From an uncultured Treponema sp. (lineage in GTDB: Bacteria; Spirochaetota; Spirochaetia; Treponematales; Treponemataceae), in the NCBI GenBank assembly GCA_934691925.1, contig CAKUTI010000006.1, forward strand, positions 12,100 through 76,099: 64,000 bases of DNA, read 5' to 3'. Below are positions 7,785 through 16,584 of this stretch, one piece after another. The translations under genes and the position numbers were made by a program. The notes beneath the pieces are model-generated. The model was given only the letters and a program-made list of their open reading frames with translations, was not told the DNA's origin and searched no databases. Positions within the stretch are counted from its first letter, which is position 1, and each line of letters starts with the position of its first letter.

Positions 7785-9404
7785 ATGAACTTGAAACAAA
7801 AACTAAAAGAGACGGTTTCTTCTGTTGCCCCGATTATGGCGATTGTCGTGGTTTTGGGGCTTACGATTGCTCCGATGGAGAGCGAGCTTATGGCGCGTTT
7901 TCTTTCCGGCGGCGTTATGGTGATTCTGGGTCTGACGCTTTTTTTGTCCGGCGTTGACATGGGAATTTCCCCGATTGGAGAGCGGAGCGGAGCTGCTTTG
8001 ACTTCCAAGCGGAATTTGCCTCTTTTGCTTGCGGCGAGCTTTTTTATCGGATTTATGATTACGATAGCCGAGCCTGATGTTCAGGTGCTTGCCGACCAAG
8101 TGCGCGGAATTGACCCGACCGTTTCAAAATGGGGGCTGATTATAATGATTGCGGCGGGAGTCGGGCTTTTTGTTATGCTTGGAATCTTGCGCACAATTTT
8201 GTCCGTTCCGCTGAAATTTATTTTGGTTGCAAGCTACATTGTTGTTTTTGCGCTTGCGTTTTTTACGCCTTCGGAATTTCAGGGAGTCGCTTTTGATTCC
8301 GGCGGAGCTACAACCGGACCGATGACTGTTCCGTTCATTATGGCTTTGGGAATCGGCGTGGCGGCTGTCCGGGCGAGCCATTCAGAGAAATCTTCAAGTG
8401 ATGACAGTTTCGGCTTGACGGGAATCGCTTCTGTCGGACCTGTTTTTGCGGTCTGCCTTTATGGAATAATTCTTTCTCGTTTTGGAGGAACTTCGGGCGG
8501 CGAGGTTGCTTCTCATGCGGCTGAAGCTGCAACGGGACTTGGTGTTTATCTTCATATTTTGCCTGCTGTCTTTTCTGAGGTTGCGCGCGCTTTGGCTCCG
8601 CTCGTTTTGATGGCTGCTGTTTTCCAGATTTTTTTGATTAAGATGCCGCCTTTTCAGGTTATCAGAATGGTTCGCGGACTTTTGTTCAGCTTTGTCGGAC
8701 TTGTGATTTTTCTTGCTGGAGCGCAGGGCGGATTTATGCCGGCTGGAGAAAAGCTCGGCGAGAATCTTGGAAAACTCGCGATTTCAGGCGACAAGGTTAT
8801 CGCTGTGATAAATTCCGTCGGAACGATTGAACATTCGCTGAATATTCCTGGAGTTGTCGAGATTCTGATTTTGATTCTTGTTGGCTGCGCATTCGGCGCG
8901 GTTGTTGTTTCAGCAGAGCCTGCTGTTTGGGTTTTGACCGAGCAGGTTGAAAATATCACCGGCGGAACGATTAAGCGCAAGGTTATGCTTTTCGCGCTCA
9001 GCGCGGGCGTTGCCCTTTCAATCGGAATTTCAATGGCGCGGGTTCTTTTTGGCTTTAGTCTCTGGTACATTCTTGTGCCGGGCTATGCTATTGCCTTGAC
9101 TCTTGCGTTTTTCTGCCCGAAGCTTTTTGTCGGAATCGCTTTTGACTCTGGCGGAGTCGCTTCCGGCCCGATGACAAGCACGTTTATTCTTTCGTTCACG
9201 ATTGGCGCAAGCGCGGCGACTGGCGGAAATCCTGCTGTTGACGGCTTTGGCGTTATCGCTCTCGTTGCGATGACTCCGCTGATAGCGATTCAGGTTCTTG
9301 GAATTATCTTCAAGCTGAAATCTAAAAAAAATGAAGATTCAAAAAAATTGCAGAAATCGCAGGAAAAAATAGAAGATTTTGAAATTTCAGGAGGAACGAA
9401 ATGA
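7785..9404 (+). CDS. DUF1538 integral membrane protein, two-repeat transporter-like
   Basis: A 539-residue polytopic membrane protein with about 12-14 hydrophobic segments. It is made of two homologous halves: AFDSGGATTGPMTVPFI near residue 170 and AFDSGGVASGPMTSTFI near 450 occupy matching positions. This pattern is DUF1538, a family of unknown substrate. The internal duplication with paired SGG-TGPM motifs in helix breaks resembles inverted-repeat secondary carriers. The C-terminal 30 residues are charged and cytoplasmic. Its stop overlaps the start of the PII-like gene by 4 bases (ATGA), which argues that the PII-like protein gates this carrier. Confidence 0.8.
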   Translation: MNLKQKLKETVSSVAPIMAIVVVLGLTIAPMESELMARFLSGGVMVILGLTLFLSGVDMGISPIGERSGAALTSKRNLPLLLAASFFIGFMITIAEPDVQVLADQVRGIDPTVSKWGLIIMIAAGVGLFVMLGILRTILSVPLKFILVASYIVVFALAFFTPSEFQGVAFDSGGATTGPMTVPFIMALGIGVAAVRASHSEKSSSDDSFGLTGIASVGPVFAVCLYGIILSRFGGTSGGEVASHAAEAATGLGVYLHILPAVFSEVARALAPLVLMAAVFQIFLIKMPPFQVIRMVRGLLFSFVGLVIFLAGAQGGFMPAGEKLGENLGKLAISGDKVIAVINSVGTIEHSLNIPGVVEILILILVGCAFGAVVVSAEPAVWVLTEQVENITGGTIKRKVMLFALSAGVALSIGISMARVLFGFSLWYILVPGYAIALTLAFFCPKLFVGIAFDSGGVASGPMTSTFILSFTIGASAATGGNPAVDGFGVIALVAMTPLIAIQVLGIIFKLKSKKNEDSKKLQKSQEKIEDFEISGGTK

Positions 9405-10054
9405 GCGGATTTAAATTGCTGATTAGCATTGTTCCTCATGACAAAGGCGAAAAACTTACGCGCGCCGCAATGGAAAGCGGATGCCAGGGCGGAACTGTTT
9501 TGATTGGCCGCGGTCTTGCAAAGTCAAATTTGGCTGCCGTGCTGGGGCTTGGAGAATCAACAAAAGATGTTGTCCTGATGGTTGTCGGAAAAGAAGTGAA
9601 GAATTCTGTCCGCGACGCGATTGTTCAGTCTGCTTCAAGTGAAAAAAGAAATTTCGGCGAGGTCTTTTGTGTTGATGTTGATTCCCTTTTGAAGACTGGA
9701 ATCATTGCTAAAAAAGATGAAAAGGAAAATGATATGAACAAAAATCCAGAAAACGAGATGATAACTGTAATCGTGAACAAAGGCTACGCTGATGACGTTA
9801 TGGCGGCTGCACGGAAAGCCGGGGCTGGCGGCGGAACTGTCCTGAATGCGAGAGGAACTGCCCGCGAGACAGACAAGCGTTTTTTTGGAATGCACATTGT
9901 TCCTGAAAAAGAAATGCTGATTATCGTTGTCGCTTCCGGCAAAAAAGAAAGTGTTATGTCCGCGATAAAAGAGCTTAAATGCCTTAAAGAGCCTGGAATG
10001 GGAATTGCCTACAGCTCTGGCGTTGAGGATTTCTCGCTTTTGGGAAAAAGATAA
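9401..10054 (+). CDS. Tandem PII-like signalling protein
   Basis: A 217-residue protein with two PII-like ferredoxin folds joined by a charged linker (about 105-120). Each half has the core pattern of a hydrophobic strand, a helix, and a glycine-rich stretch at the T-loop position: GCQGGTVLIGRG in the first half and GAGGGTVLNARGTA in the second. PII proteins sense nucleotides or small metabolites and block or open partner transporters. The 4-base overlap with the DUF1538 gene strongly suggests that carrier is the partner. Two domains in one chain means a different symmetry from the classical homotrimer. The ligand is unknown. Confidence 0.8.
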   Translation: MSGFKLLISIVPHDKGEKLTRAAMESGCQGGTVLIGRGLAKSNLAAVLGLGESTKDVVLMVVGKEVKNSVRDAIVQSASSEKRNFGEVFCVDVDSLLKTGIIAKKDEKENDMNKNPENEMITVIVNKGYADDVMAAARKAGAGGGTVLNARGTARETDKRFFGMHIVPEKEMLIIVVASGKKESVMSAIKELKCLKEPGMGIAYSSGVEDFSLLGKR

Positions 10055-10060
10055 ATTTTT

Positions 10061-10089
10061 CTGAAAAAGTCTATGTTCTATGGTATAAT
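10061..10089 (+). promoter_or_regulatory. Promoter for the 551-residue protein gene
   Basis: CTGAAA (10061-10066) and TATAAT (10084-10089) are 17 bp apart. The -10 is a perfect consensus. The ATG at 10121 has a normal leader with an AGAGGA ribosome site, in contrast to the leaderless genes elsewhere in the window. Confidence 0.7.
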
Positions 10090-10120
10090 CTAAACCTACA
10101 TTAAAAGAGGATTTTATAGC

Positions 10121-11776
10121 ATGAACAATCAAGATTTAGACCCAACAATTGCCGCCCTTCTTGCTGAAACCGACAGCAGTTTGAGGCCGGCAAATTTACC
10201 TTCTTTTAAGGATATTTCAGAAGCCACTCAAGAAAAAAAAGAATCTGAGCCGAAAGATTCAGTTCACAAAGTTGATTTGGCTGCGCGCGGCTTTAAGCCG
10301 ATTGAAAAATTTTACGAAGACGAGCCGAATCCTGTTTTTGATGACAAAAGTTACTATAGAACAGCGTTGAACGGCGAAGGCGCGCCAGCTCAGCGTGTTC
10401 ATCAAATCCTTTCAAAATATCTTACTTGTCAAGACCCGAAAGACAGAACAGTTTACCGACAGCAGCTTATAACGGCGTGGTGGGAGCTTATCAAGGAGAT
10501 GAGCCCTAAAGCCGCTGACTACAATCTTGAAATGCCAAAAAGAATGTTGATGCGCTACGGAGTTGTTCTTCCATCCCTTTTTACGCCTGAGCAAAAGCAG
10601 CTTTTTTCCCGCGTTATTCTAAGCAACACGACCGGCGAGCCTGTCTATTATATGGACGAATGGTTCAAGGAAATCGCTTCGGGCAGGCTTTCTCTTTCTG
10701 CCACGGACGAGGCGCGGCAGCCTCGCAAAAACGAGCCGGGAGCGGAGCAGGCGAGAATTCATCAGCTGAAAAGCAAGAATGACGGAAAATTGCAGAATGC
10801 GGAAAGCCTTGTGAATCAAAAGGAAACTGAACGTCAGATGCTTGAGAACGAGCTTCAAAACAGGGTGAATTCGCTTTGCGAACATTCCCCGATGATTGGG
10901 CTTGAGCCTCACAAGCAGCCTTACACAGAAGGTCAGAAGCGTCTCTTTGGAGAAATTCAGGAGAAACTCCGCGCGCTTTTAAAAGTTGACAAGGAGCTTG
11001 CCGCAAATCTTAAAGAATTTGAGGAAGCAAGGGCAATCAACACCTCGCTTCTCGACAAGTTGGAATCTGAGCCGGAATCTGTGGAAGTGAACAAGCAGGA
11101 CTTGATGACAGAATGGGGAACGGTGCGTCAAATGGCAAAAATGACTTGCGGACGGCAGGGAAACCAGTTCCCGATTTTCACACGCGAATTTTATCATTGT
11201 GTTCCGAGAGGCACAGGCTTCCGAGAGAATGTTCTCGACATCTTGAAATGGGTTGAGGACAACGACCCGGACTGCTTTGTGCGCATTCACAAAAACGTGA
11301 AGAACCGGATTGTCCCTTACGTGCTTCTTCTTCCGACTTACGGCGACTTCGGATTTTGCTGGGAGCCGTTTGACCGCTATAACCGCGTAACGAGCCGAGG
11401 ACGAATTGTAATTCCGATGTATCCGCGCGACCTGAAAATTTCTATCCTTATGGCGGTCGCGGATTTGAGATGGCAGGTCGCAAAGGAAAAGGCTTCTTAC
11501 TATTGGATGGAAGAGGGCTTGACTGGCCAGTATTACCAGTGGATTGAAAGCCAGAAGCTCAAAGGCGACTTGAAGTCATATTTTATTTCAGACTATGTTC
11601 TCTGGATGACAAAGGAAGTTGACGGCGTTCAGCGAATGGACAAGGAAGTTCGCGCGATTTTCTGGCGTTTTATTCCGTTCAGCCAGGAGAAGAAAGAGGA
11701 GCTTAAAAAGCGTTCTCTTGTGTATCAGGAACTTTACCAGCGCGACTTGAACCGCGCAATGTCTGACGGATATTGA
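10121..11776 (+). CDS. Conserved hypothetical protein, spirochaete-type
   Basis: I do not recognise this 551-residue soluble protein. There is no signal peptide or membrane segment. Residues 1-70 are polar and probably disordered, 90-190 are helical, and 205-320 are charged with heptad-like spacing (NAESLVNQKETERQMLENELQNR), suggesting a coiled coil. The remainder (335-551) is a folded region rich in aromatic residues such as SYYWMEEGLTGQYYQW. It is preceded by a clear promoter and followed by a GGDEF gene 2 bases after its stop, so the two may be co-transcribed and functionally related in cyclic-di-GMP signalling. That link is positional only. Confidence 0.7.
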   Translation: MNNQDLDPTIAALLAETDSSLRPANLPSFKDISEATQEKKESEPKDSVHKVDLAARGFKPIEKFYEDEPNPVFDDKSYYRTALNGEGAPAQRVHQILSKYLTCQDPKDRTVYRQQLITAWWELIKEMSPKAADYNLEMPKRMLMRYGVVLPSLFTPEQKQLFSRVILSNTTGEPVYYMDEWFKEIASGRLSLSATDEARQPRKNEPGAEQARIHQLKSKNDGKLQNAESLVNQKETERQMLENELQNRVNSLCEHSPMIGLEPHKQPYTEGQKRLFGEIQEKLRALLKVDKELAANLKEFEEARAINTSLLDKLESEPESVEVNKQDLMTEWGTVRQMAKMTCGRQGNQFPIFTREFYHCVPRGTGFRENVLDILKWVEDNDPDCFVRIHKNVKNRIVPYVLLLPTYGDFGFCWEPFDRYNRVTSRGRIVIPMYPRDLKISILMAVADLRWQVAKEKASYYWMEEGLTGQYYQWIESQKLKGDLKSYFISDYVLWMTKEVDGVQRMDKEVRAIFWRFIPFSQEKKEELKKRSLVYQELYQRDLNRAMSDGY

Positions 11777-11778
11777 TA

Positions 11779-12876
11779 ATGAATTTGTATAAGCAAGCGA
11801 AAGCGTTTTTTCTTCGGAACAAAGTTTCCTCATTTGAGTACGACTGCGTGAAGGCTGAAATTTACAAGACAAACAGAAATCTTCTTTCAGTCTGCGCTTT
11901 TGTCGCGTCTGTGCTTTTTTTTGTTCTTGCCGCTCTTTCAAAGATTTTCGATGGCTCTGCGGCTTTTGGAAGCCATTATGTTTACGTCGTTACTTTTCTT
12001 TTGATGGTGGCTGTTCTCGTTGCCTGTCGGCTTCTTCCTGAAAAGCAGAACCGCTGGGCCGCGTTCCTGTTTTATTGCTTTTACGTTTCACTCTGTCTTT
12101 TTGCAATTTATTCTGGAGTTTTTATCCGGCCGAACGACACCGCTGTAATCTATTTTGTGATTGAATTCGGATTTCCGTTGATTTTTCTGGACAAGATAAG
12201 ACGGTTCTTCTTGATTTCGCTTTCGATGACCGTGATTTTCTGCGTTCTCTCGGCGGTTTTCAAGGAGCCGCAAGTTTCCGAGCTTGATATTCTCCACGCT
12301 GTTGTCTTCTATTTTATAAGTTTTCTTCCGAGCTTTTATCTGACGAAAATCCGAGTTCGTGAATTCAGCCTGCGCCAGCTTATTGAAAGCGAGCGCGACA
12401 CCGACGAGCTTACAGGGCTTTTAAACAAGGCGGCTTTTGTGCGCGAGGCAAAGAAGAATCTTGCGGCGACCAAAAACGGAATCCTGATTATTCTCGACTT
12501 GGATTCATTCAAGAAGATAAATGACACTTACGGCCATTTTACAGGCGACAACGTCTTGAAGATTGTCGGAACTTGCATCAGAAATGTCTTTAGAAATTCC
12601 GATGTGATGGGAAGATTCGGCGGAGACGAGTTTGTTGTCTTTATGGCGAACACAAATTTGACCGATATTGCGATGCTGCGTTGCCGTCAGCTTCTGCAGC
12701 TTTTGAATTCAACGAAAATTTTCCCGAACGATGACTCGAACAAGACTGCAATCCGCGCGAGCATAGGCTTTTCACGGTTTGAGCAGGGAGACGATTTTGA
12801 GTCTCTCTTTAAAAAAGCCGACGGAGCTTTGTACCGGGCGAAAAACGGCGGCAAGAACGTTGTCTGTATGTCGTAG
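11779..12876 (+). CDS. Membrane-bound diguanylate cyclase (GGDEF)
   Basis: A 365-residue protein with about six transmembrane segments in residues 40-200 followed by a GGDEF domain. The active-site signature RFGGDEF is near residue 275, preceded by DLDSFKKINDTYGH (metal and substrate binding) and DELTGLLNK at the domain entry. The RxxD inhibitory site expected a few residues before GGDEF appears as RNSD. It should make cyclic-di-GMP in response to a membrane or extracytoplasmic signal. The ATG at 11779 follows the stop of the upstream gene by 2 bases; a TTG 6 bases earlier is less likely. Confidence 0.93.
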   Translation: MNLYKQAKAFFLRNKVSSFEYDCVKAEIYKTNRNLLSVCAFVASVLFFVLAALSKIFDGSAAFGSHYVYVVTFLLMVAVLVACRLLPEKQNRWAAFLFYCFYVSLCLFAIYSGVFIRPNDTAVIYFVIEFGFPLIFLDKIRRFFLISLSMTVIFCVLSAVFKEPQVSELDILHAVVFYFISFLPSFYLTKIRVREFSLRQLIESERDTDELTGLLNKAAFVREAKKNLAATKNGILIILDLDSFKKINDTYGHFTGDNVLKIVGTCIRNVFRNSDVMGRFGGDEFVVFMANTNLTDIAMLRCRQLLQLLNSTKIFPNDDSNKTAIRASIGFSRFEQGDDFESLFKKADGALYRAKNGGKNVVCMS

Positions 12877-12957
12877 GTGTTTCACATTTTTCTTGAAAAG
12901 TGGTATCTTTTTATCGCTCATTTTTGGGCGAAATAAATTATATATCGAGGAAAAATC

Positions 12958-14025
12958 ATGGACTTTGTAAAAGATTTGCGCGCAAAAGCAAAAGCCGCTG
13001 GCAAGACAATCGTTCTTTGCGAAGGCGAGGACAAACGCGTTGTTGAAGCCGCTTCAGTTGTAGTAAAAGAAGGAATTGCAAAAATCATTCTTCTTGGAAA
13101 TGAAGCAAAAATCAAGGAATTCGGATTTGACATGACTGGCGTTCAGATTGTAGATCCTGCAACTGACCCGAAAATTGATACTTACGCTGAACTTCTTTTC
13201 AAAGCTCGTGAGGGAAAAGTCAACAAGAAAACAGGTCTTCCAGAATATGCCGATGTTGCCGCTGCAAAGGCTTATCTCCTTAAATTTGCGAACAACACAG
13301 GAAAAATCGAGGGGAAAGACAAGCTCGACAACACAATGTACGGCGCGCTTATGCTCAAAGCTGGCGTTGCAGACGGTTTCGTTTCTGGCGCGTGCCACTC
13401 GACAGCGAACACACTTCGCCCGGGACTCCAGGTTATCAAGACTGCGCCTGGCGTTACAACAGTTTCTTCATGCTTTGTTATGGTTGCTCCAGAGGGCGGA
13501 AACAAATATCTTAAAGAGGGCGTTTCAATTTTCGGCGACTGCGCAATCAACATCGACCCTACAGAAGAGCAGCTTGCTGACATTGCAATCGCTTCTGCCG
13601 GAACAGCAAAGAAAATCGCAGGACTCGAGCCGAAAGTCGCAATGCTTTCATTCTCAACAAAAGGCTCTGGCGCAGACCCTAAAAATGGCGACACAGTCGG
13701 AAAAGTTCAGAGAGCGACAGCGCTTGCAAAAGAAAAGGCTCCTGAGCTTGCTTTGGACGGCGAATTCCAGTTTGACGCTGCAATCGCTCCGGAAGTCGGC
13801 GAGTTGAAAGCTCCGGGAAGCTCAGTCGCAGGACACGCAAACACATTCATCTTCCCTAACATCAACGCGGGAAACATCGGATATAAAATCGCCGCAAGAA
13901 TGGGCGGATGGAAAGCAATCGGACCTGTATGTCAGGGATTTGCAAAGCCTCTCAACGACTTGAGCCGCGGATGCAATGTTGACGAGATTGTTGACACAGT
14001 TGCAGTAACAGCTTTGCAGGCATAA
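12958..14025 (+). CDS. pta: Phosphate acetyltransferase
   Basis: A 355-residue single-domain Pta that interconverts acetyl-CoA and acetyl phosphate, the step before acetate kinase in fermentative ATP formation. The family segments AGKTIVLCEGEDKRVVEA, SGACHSTANTLRPGLQ and the C-terminal NINAGNIGYKIAARMGG are all visible. It has the short form without the N-terminal DRTGG regulatory domain. A GAGGAAA site precedes the ATG. Codon use is strongly biased, as expected for a highly expressed central enzyme. A strong terminator follows. ackA is not adjacent. Confidence 0.96.
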   Translation: MDFVKDLRAKAKAAGKTIVLCEGEDKRVVEAASVVVKEGIAKIILLGNEAKIKEFGFDMTGVQIVDPATDPKIDTYAELLFKAREGKVNKKTGLPEYADVAAAKAYLLKFANNTGKIEGKDKLDNTMYGALMLKAGVADGFVSGACHSTANTLRPGLQVIKTAPGVTTVSSCFVMVAPEGGNKYLKEGVSIFGDCAINIDPTEEQLADIAIASAGTAKKIAGLEPKVAMLSFSTKGSGADPKNGDTVGKVQRATALAKEKAPELALDGEFQFDAAIAPEVGELKAPGSSVAGHANTFIFPNINAGNIGYKIAARMGGWKAIGPVCQGFAKPLNDLSRGCNVDEIVDTVAVTALQA

Positions 14026-14065
14026 CTAAAAAACAAGTTAGGAAATTTCTTCTAATCTTTTTGAA

Positions 14066-14099
14066 CGGGAGCTTGAGAAATCAGCTCCCGCTTTTTTTG
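14066..14099 (+). terminator. Rho-independent terminator of pta
   Basis: CGGGAGCT (14066-14073) pairs perfectly with AGCTCCCG (14083-14090) around a 9-base loop, followed by CTTTTTTTG. The T-run is also the point where a lipoprotein-like reading frame begins without a start codon. Confidence 0.93.
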
Positions 14100-15271
14100 T
14101 CTCGTGCAGCAATGGCGGCGGCTCGTCTGGGGCAGGCGATGGAGAGGCTGAGGCTTCTGGATTTGCAGTTGGAAAAGAAATCTCGTATGACGGAGGCAAA
14201 TATTTAGTTCTTAAGAACGATTTTGCGGAAAATACAGGAAGCTCCTCGCGCGCGGCTGAGGAGTCATACAGCGGACTTTTTTATCAGAACAAGAATGCGG
14301 AAAATGTTAGACGTGAAAAGATTAAGAATAAATTTAATATTTCAAAATACATAGAGCTTTTCTTGGTAACAACAAAATGTGAAAAAAGCACTGCGGGCCA
14401 GTCCTCGCTAAACGATTGCTATTTGATTTTGAATGAAAAAGGCAAGAAAATGTACAGGCTTCGTCAGGTTTGGCAGTCAACAAGCATGTTTCCTGAAATA
14501 AAAGGAACCGATGAAAAAACTGCCGCCTTTAACAAGCTCGACGAGAACCAGCTTAGAGAATACGACCCTGACTATTTTAAGATTGAAAGCTATTCTGCTG
14601 TCTATGGCGATGACTTGTCTAAAAAAATAAATGATGAGTATAGATATAAAAGAAACAGCGATGGAAAAACTGTTGACTATGAGACTCTTAAACAGCATAT
14701 ATCGTCAAAAGATTTTATTGAAATGTCTGATAAAAAATTAAAAGCCTGTTATAGAACATTGGAAGATTTTGAAACAGGCCTTTTTTGTTATTCTCTTCTT
14801 GATGCGAAAAGCACATCTAATTTTTGCCAATTGGAAGTTAATAGCGATGATAGATATGGATTTTACGTGCGTGGAGACGGAAAAATCGGTGGCTCAACAA
14901 GTGATTCTCTTTACAAATGCTGGTTGTCAGTCAGAAACATAGATTCCACCAAGCTGCAATATCGTGCAAAGACTAGCAATTATGTTACTTTTGACTATGT
15001 GTCAGGAAACTCAGATTATATTTCCGTTTCTTCTGAAAAATCAACATTCGCCGTAGACGGCGTAGACGGAGCGAATGTTGAAGTTCCGTCGTCTGTGACT
15101 ATGAAAGCCTTTTATTCTGACAAGAGCGCGCCGCTTCAAAAATACGCGGCGGTATCGTTCAAGCCGAAGCTGAGCGATGAAGGCGAAATTGTCTACGTGC
15201 CTGATGTTGACGCTTTCATTGAAAACTACAAGAATGATTTCAAGGCTCTTTATGACGAGGCGAAAAAATAG
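14099..15271 (+). pseudogene. Lipoprotein gene lacking its start and signal peptide
   Basis: A frame of about 390 codons is open from the pta terminator to TAG at 15269. Its first residues read FFVSCSNGGGSSG, the very end of a lipoprotein signal peptide with the lipobox cysteine. Upstream in this frame there is no ATG, GTG or TTG before the stop at 14039: the frame runs through the terminator stem. The only in-frame start suggested by frame length is a TTG at 14363, 88 codons inside clearly protein-like sequence. The product would be an outer-surface or periplasmic lipoprotein of unknown function. The simplest reading is a recombination at the T-run that replaced promoter, start and signal peptide. 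Confidence 0.65.
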
Positions 15272-15314
15272 ACGGCTGTTTTGAGAATAGTCCAGGCTGA
15301 GCAGTTTCAGACTA

Positions 15315-15468
15315 AAGGAAGCATACCTTCGCCCTGAAGTAAGCCTTCCTAAGAGCTGAAGTAAGCCTTCCTAAGGCCTGAAGGAAGTATACCTTTAGTC
15401 CTTAGGAAGTATACCTTTAGTCCTTAGGAAGTATACCTTTGGCTCTTAGGAAGCCTGCCTTTTGATAT
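15315..15468. repeat. Seven 22-bp tandem repeats
   Basis: Units begin at 15315, 15337, 15359, 15381, 15403, 15425 and 15447, each exactly 22 bases. They fall in two sub-types: an AAGTAAGCCTTCCTAAG type (units 2-3) and an AGGAAGTATACCTTTAG type (units 4-6), with units 1 and 7 divergent. Each contains a partly symmetric core such as GGAAGTATACC. Twenty-two bases is close to two helical turns, so all units face the same side of the DNA. The block lies between the 3' ends of the broken lipoprotein gene and the leftward small membrane-protein gene. Confidence 0.88.
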
Positions 15469-15629
15469 TTTCATTTTCTATTTGCGGATTTCCGAAACTA
15501 AGTGAGTGCAACAACGAAAGCACTCTAGTTCGGAATGATGTGTGTTTGTTTCGGAATTTATATCTAGCGCAGATGCTGAATTTCTTAGGAGGCCGTTTGC
15601 GTTTGAATGGCTTGCGTTTTTTCCAGAAT
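15469..15629. repeat. Hairpin-forming dispersed element between convergent genes
   Basis: TTCCGAAACTA (about 15490) pairs with TAGTTCGGAA (about 15527) around AAGTGAGTGCAACAACG and a nested GTGC/GCAC pairing. The outline resembles the element at 48669. No gene is visible in this stretch. Confidence 0.5.
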
Positions 15630-15923
15630 CTAAAATCTTTTAACGTATCTGCTTACGACTTTCGGGTCGAGCTTGTCTTGAAGATTGAATTTTACGATTG
15701 CCCAGCTGATGACTTTCACCGAGATTGACATTGCGATAATTAAGCCGACGAGAAGAACAAGAGGAAGCGCGACTTGCGAGAATGTGCTTTCTCCGAGATT
15801 TGGATTCGACTTCAACACAAAAATAAGAAGCCCGATTACAATTCCCTCGACCAGAAGCCCGATCGCAACGTTGAAAATAATCACCGCCAGATTGAAAATC
15901 CGTGTCCGTTCTTTTACTGTCAT
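15630..15923 (-). CDS. Small two-helix membrane protein downstream of lspA
   Basis: A 97-residue protein beginning MTVKERTRIFNLAV. Two strongly hydrophobic segments (about 11-35 and 46-66) are followed by a basic C-terminus ending VSRYVKRF. I chose the ATG at 15923 because it overlaps the lspA stop by one base (TAATG), a coupling junction; the longer frame up to 16079 merely shadows lspA. Function unknown. Tight linkage to lspA suggests a role in the envelope or with the lipoprotein machinery, but nothing in the sequence proves it. Confidence 0.75.
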   Translation of the reverse strand: MTVKERTRIFNLAVIIFNVAIGLLVEGIVIGLLIFVLKSNPNLGESTFSQVALPLVLLVGLIIAMSISVKVISWAIVKFNLQDKLDPKVVSRYVKRF

Positions 15924-16504
15924 TATTCGTCTTCTCCCTCTTTTTTTGTCTTGACTGTGAAAGCAAACGAGACAATCAGCATGATTCCGCAGACGACAAC
16001 CGCCATGTCTGCCACGTTGAATGTAGGCCAGCGGTCCCAGCGCAAAAATTTCAGCGGAGACGACTCGATTCCAAACCATTTCACGTCAACAAAATCCACA
16101 ACGCCTTCCGCGCGGAAAAACCTGTCTATCAAGTTTCCGAATCCGCCGCCAACAACGCCTGTGATTGCCCATCTCTGGAACTGGCTGAAATCGTCATTTC
16201 TAAGATAGACGCAAACAACGAGAATAAGCACGACAAGCGGAACTGCGCGGAACAAAACCGCCTTTGCCGCAAGCGACCAGCCATGCCCGATGCTGAACGC
16301 GATTCCCGGATTTGAAACGTGGATAATCCTGATGAAATCCCCGAAAAACTGCGCGCCGATTGTGTTTATTGGAATATTTTTTACGATGAGAAATTTAGTG
16401 AGCTGGTCCAAAATAATCACAAGCAAAGTCAGGATAAGAGGAACCATTTTCTTTGCTTTCGGATATTTCGGCTTGAATTGAACTTCGATAGTGTTGCTTG
16501 GCAT
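15923..16504 (-). CDS. lspA: Lipoprotein signal peptidase II
   Basis: A 193-residue inner-membrane aspartyl protease that removes the signal peptide from diacylated prolipoproteins. Four transmembrane segments are evident. The first helix carries the LDQLTKFLI motif. The conserved GNLIDRFF and NVADMAVV motifs near residues 121 and 160 bring the two catalytic aspartates. Treponemes carry many lipoproteins, so this is a key envelope enzyme. The message is probably leaderless: a TTGTAA/TATAAT promoter ends 8 bases before the ATG and no ribosome site is present. Confidence 0.95.
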   Translation of the reverse strand: MPSNTIEVQFKPKYPKAKKMVPLILTLLVIILDQLTKFLIVKNIPINTIGAQFFGDFIRIIHVSNPGIAFSIGHGWSLAAKAVLFRAVPLVVLILVVCVYLRNDDFSQFQRWAITGVVGGGFGNLIDRFFRAEGVVDFVDVKWFGIESSPLKFLRWDRWPTFNVADMAVVVCGIMLIVSFAFTVKTKKEGEDE

Positions 16505-16512
16505 AGTCTAAA

Positions 16513-16541
16513 ATTATATCTGAGAAATATTTTTCTTACAA
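16513..16541 (-). promoter_or_regulatory. Promoter of lspA, leaderless type
   Basis: On the minus strand TTGTAA (16541-16536) and TATAAT (16518-16513) are separated by 17 bp. The start codon lies at 16504-16502, 8 bases after the -10 box, so transcription should begin at or within a base or two of the ATG. Confidence 0.75.
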
Positions 16542-16584
16542 CAAAGATTTTGCTTAAAGAAAATTAAAGCTATATTTTTAAATA

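Noticed and set aside
15924-16079. Longer form of the small membrane protein gene
   Set aside because: The added 52 codons overlap lspA in another frame and are rich in Arg, His and Cys without hydrophobic character; the TAATG junction gives a better start.
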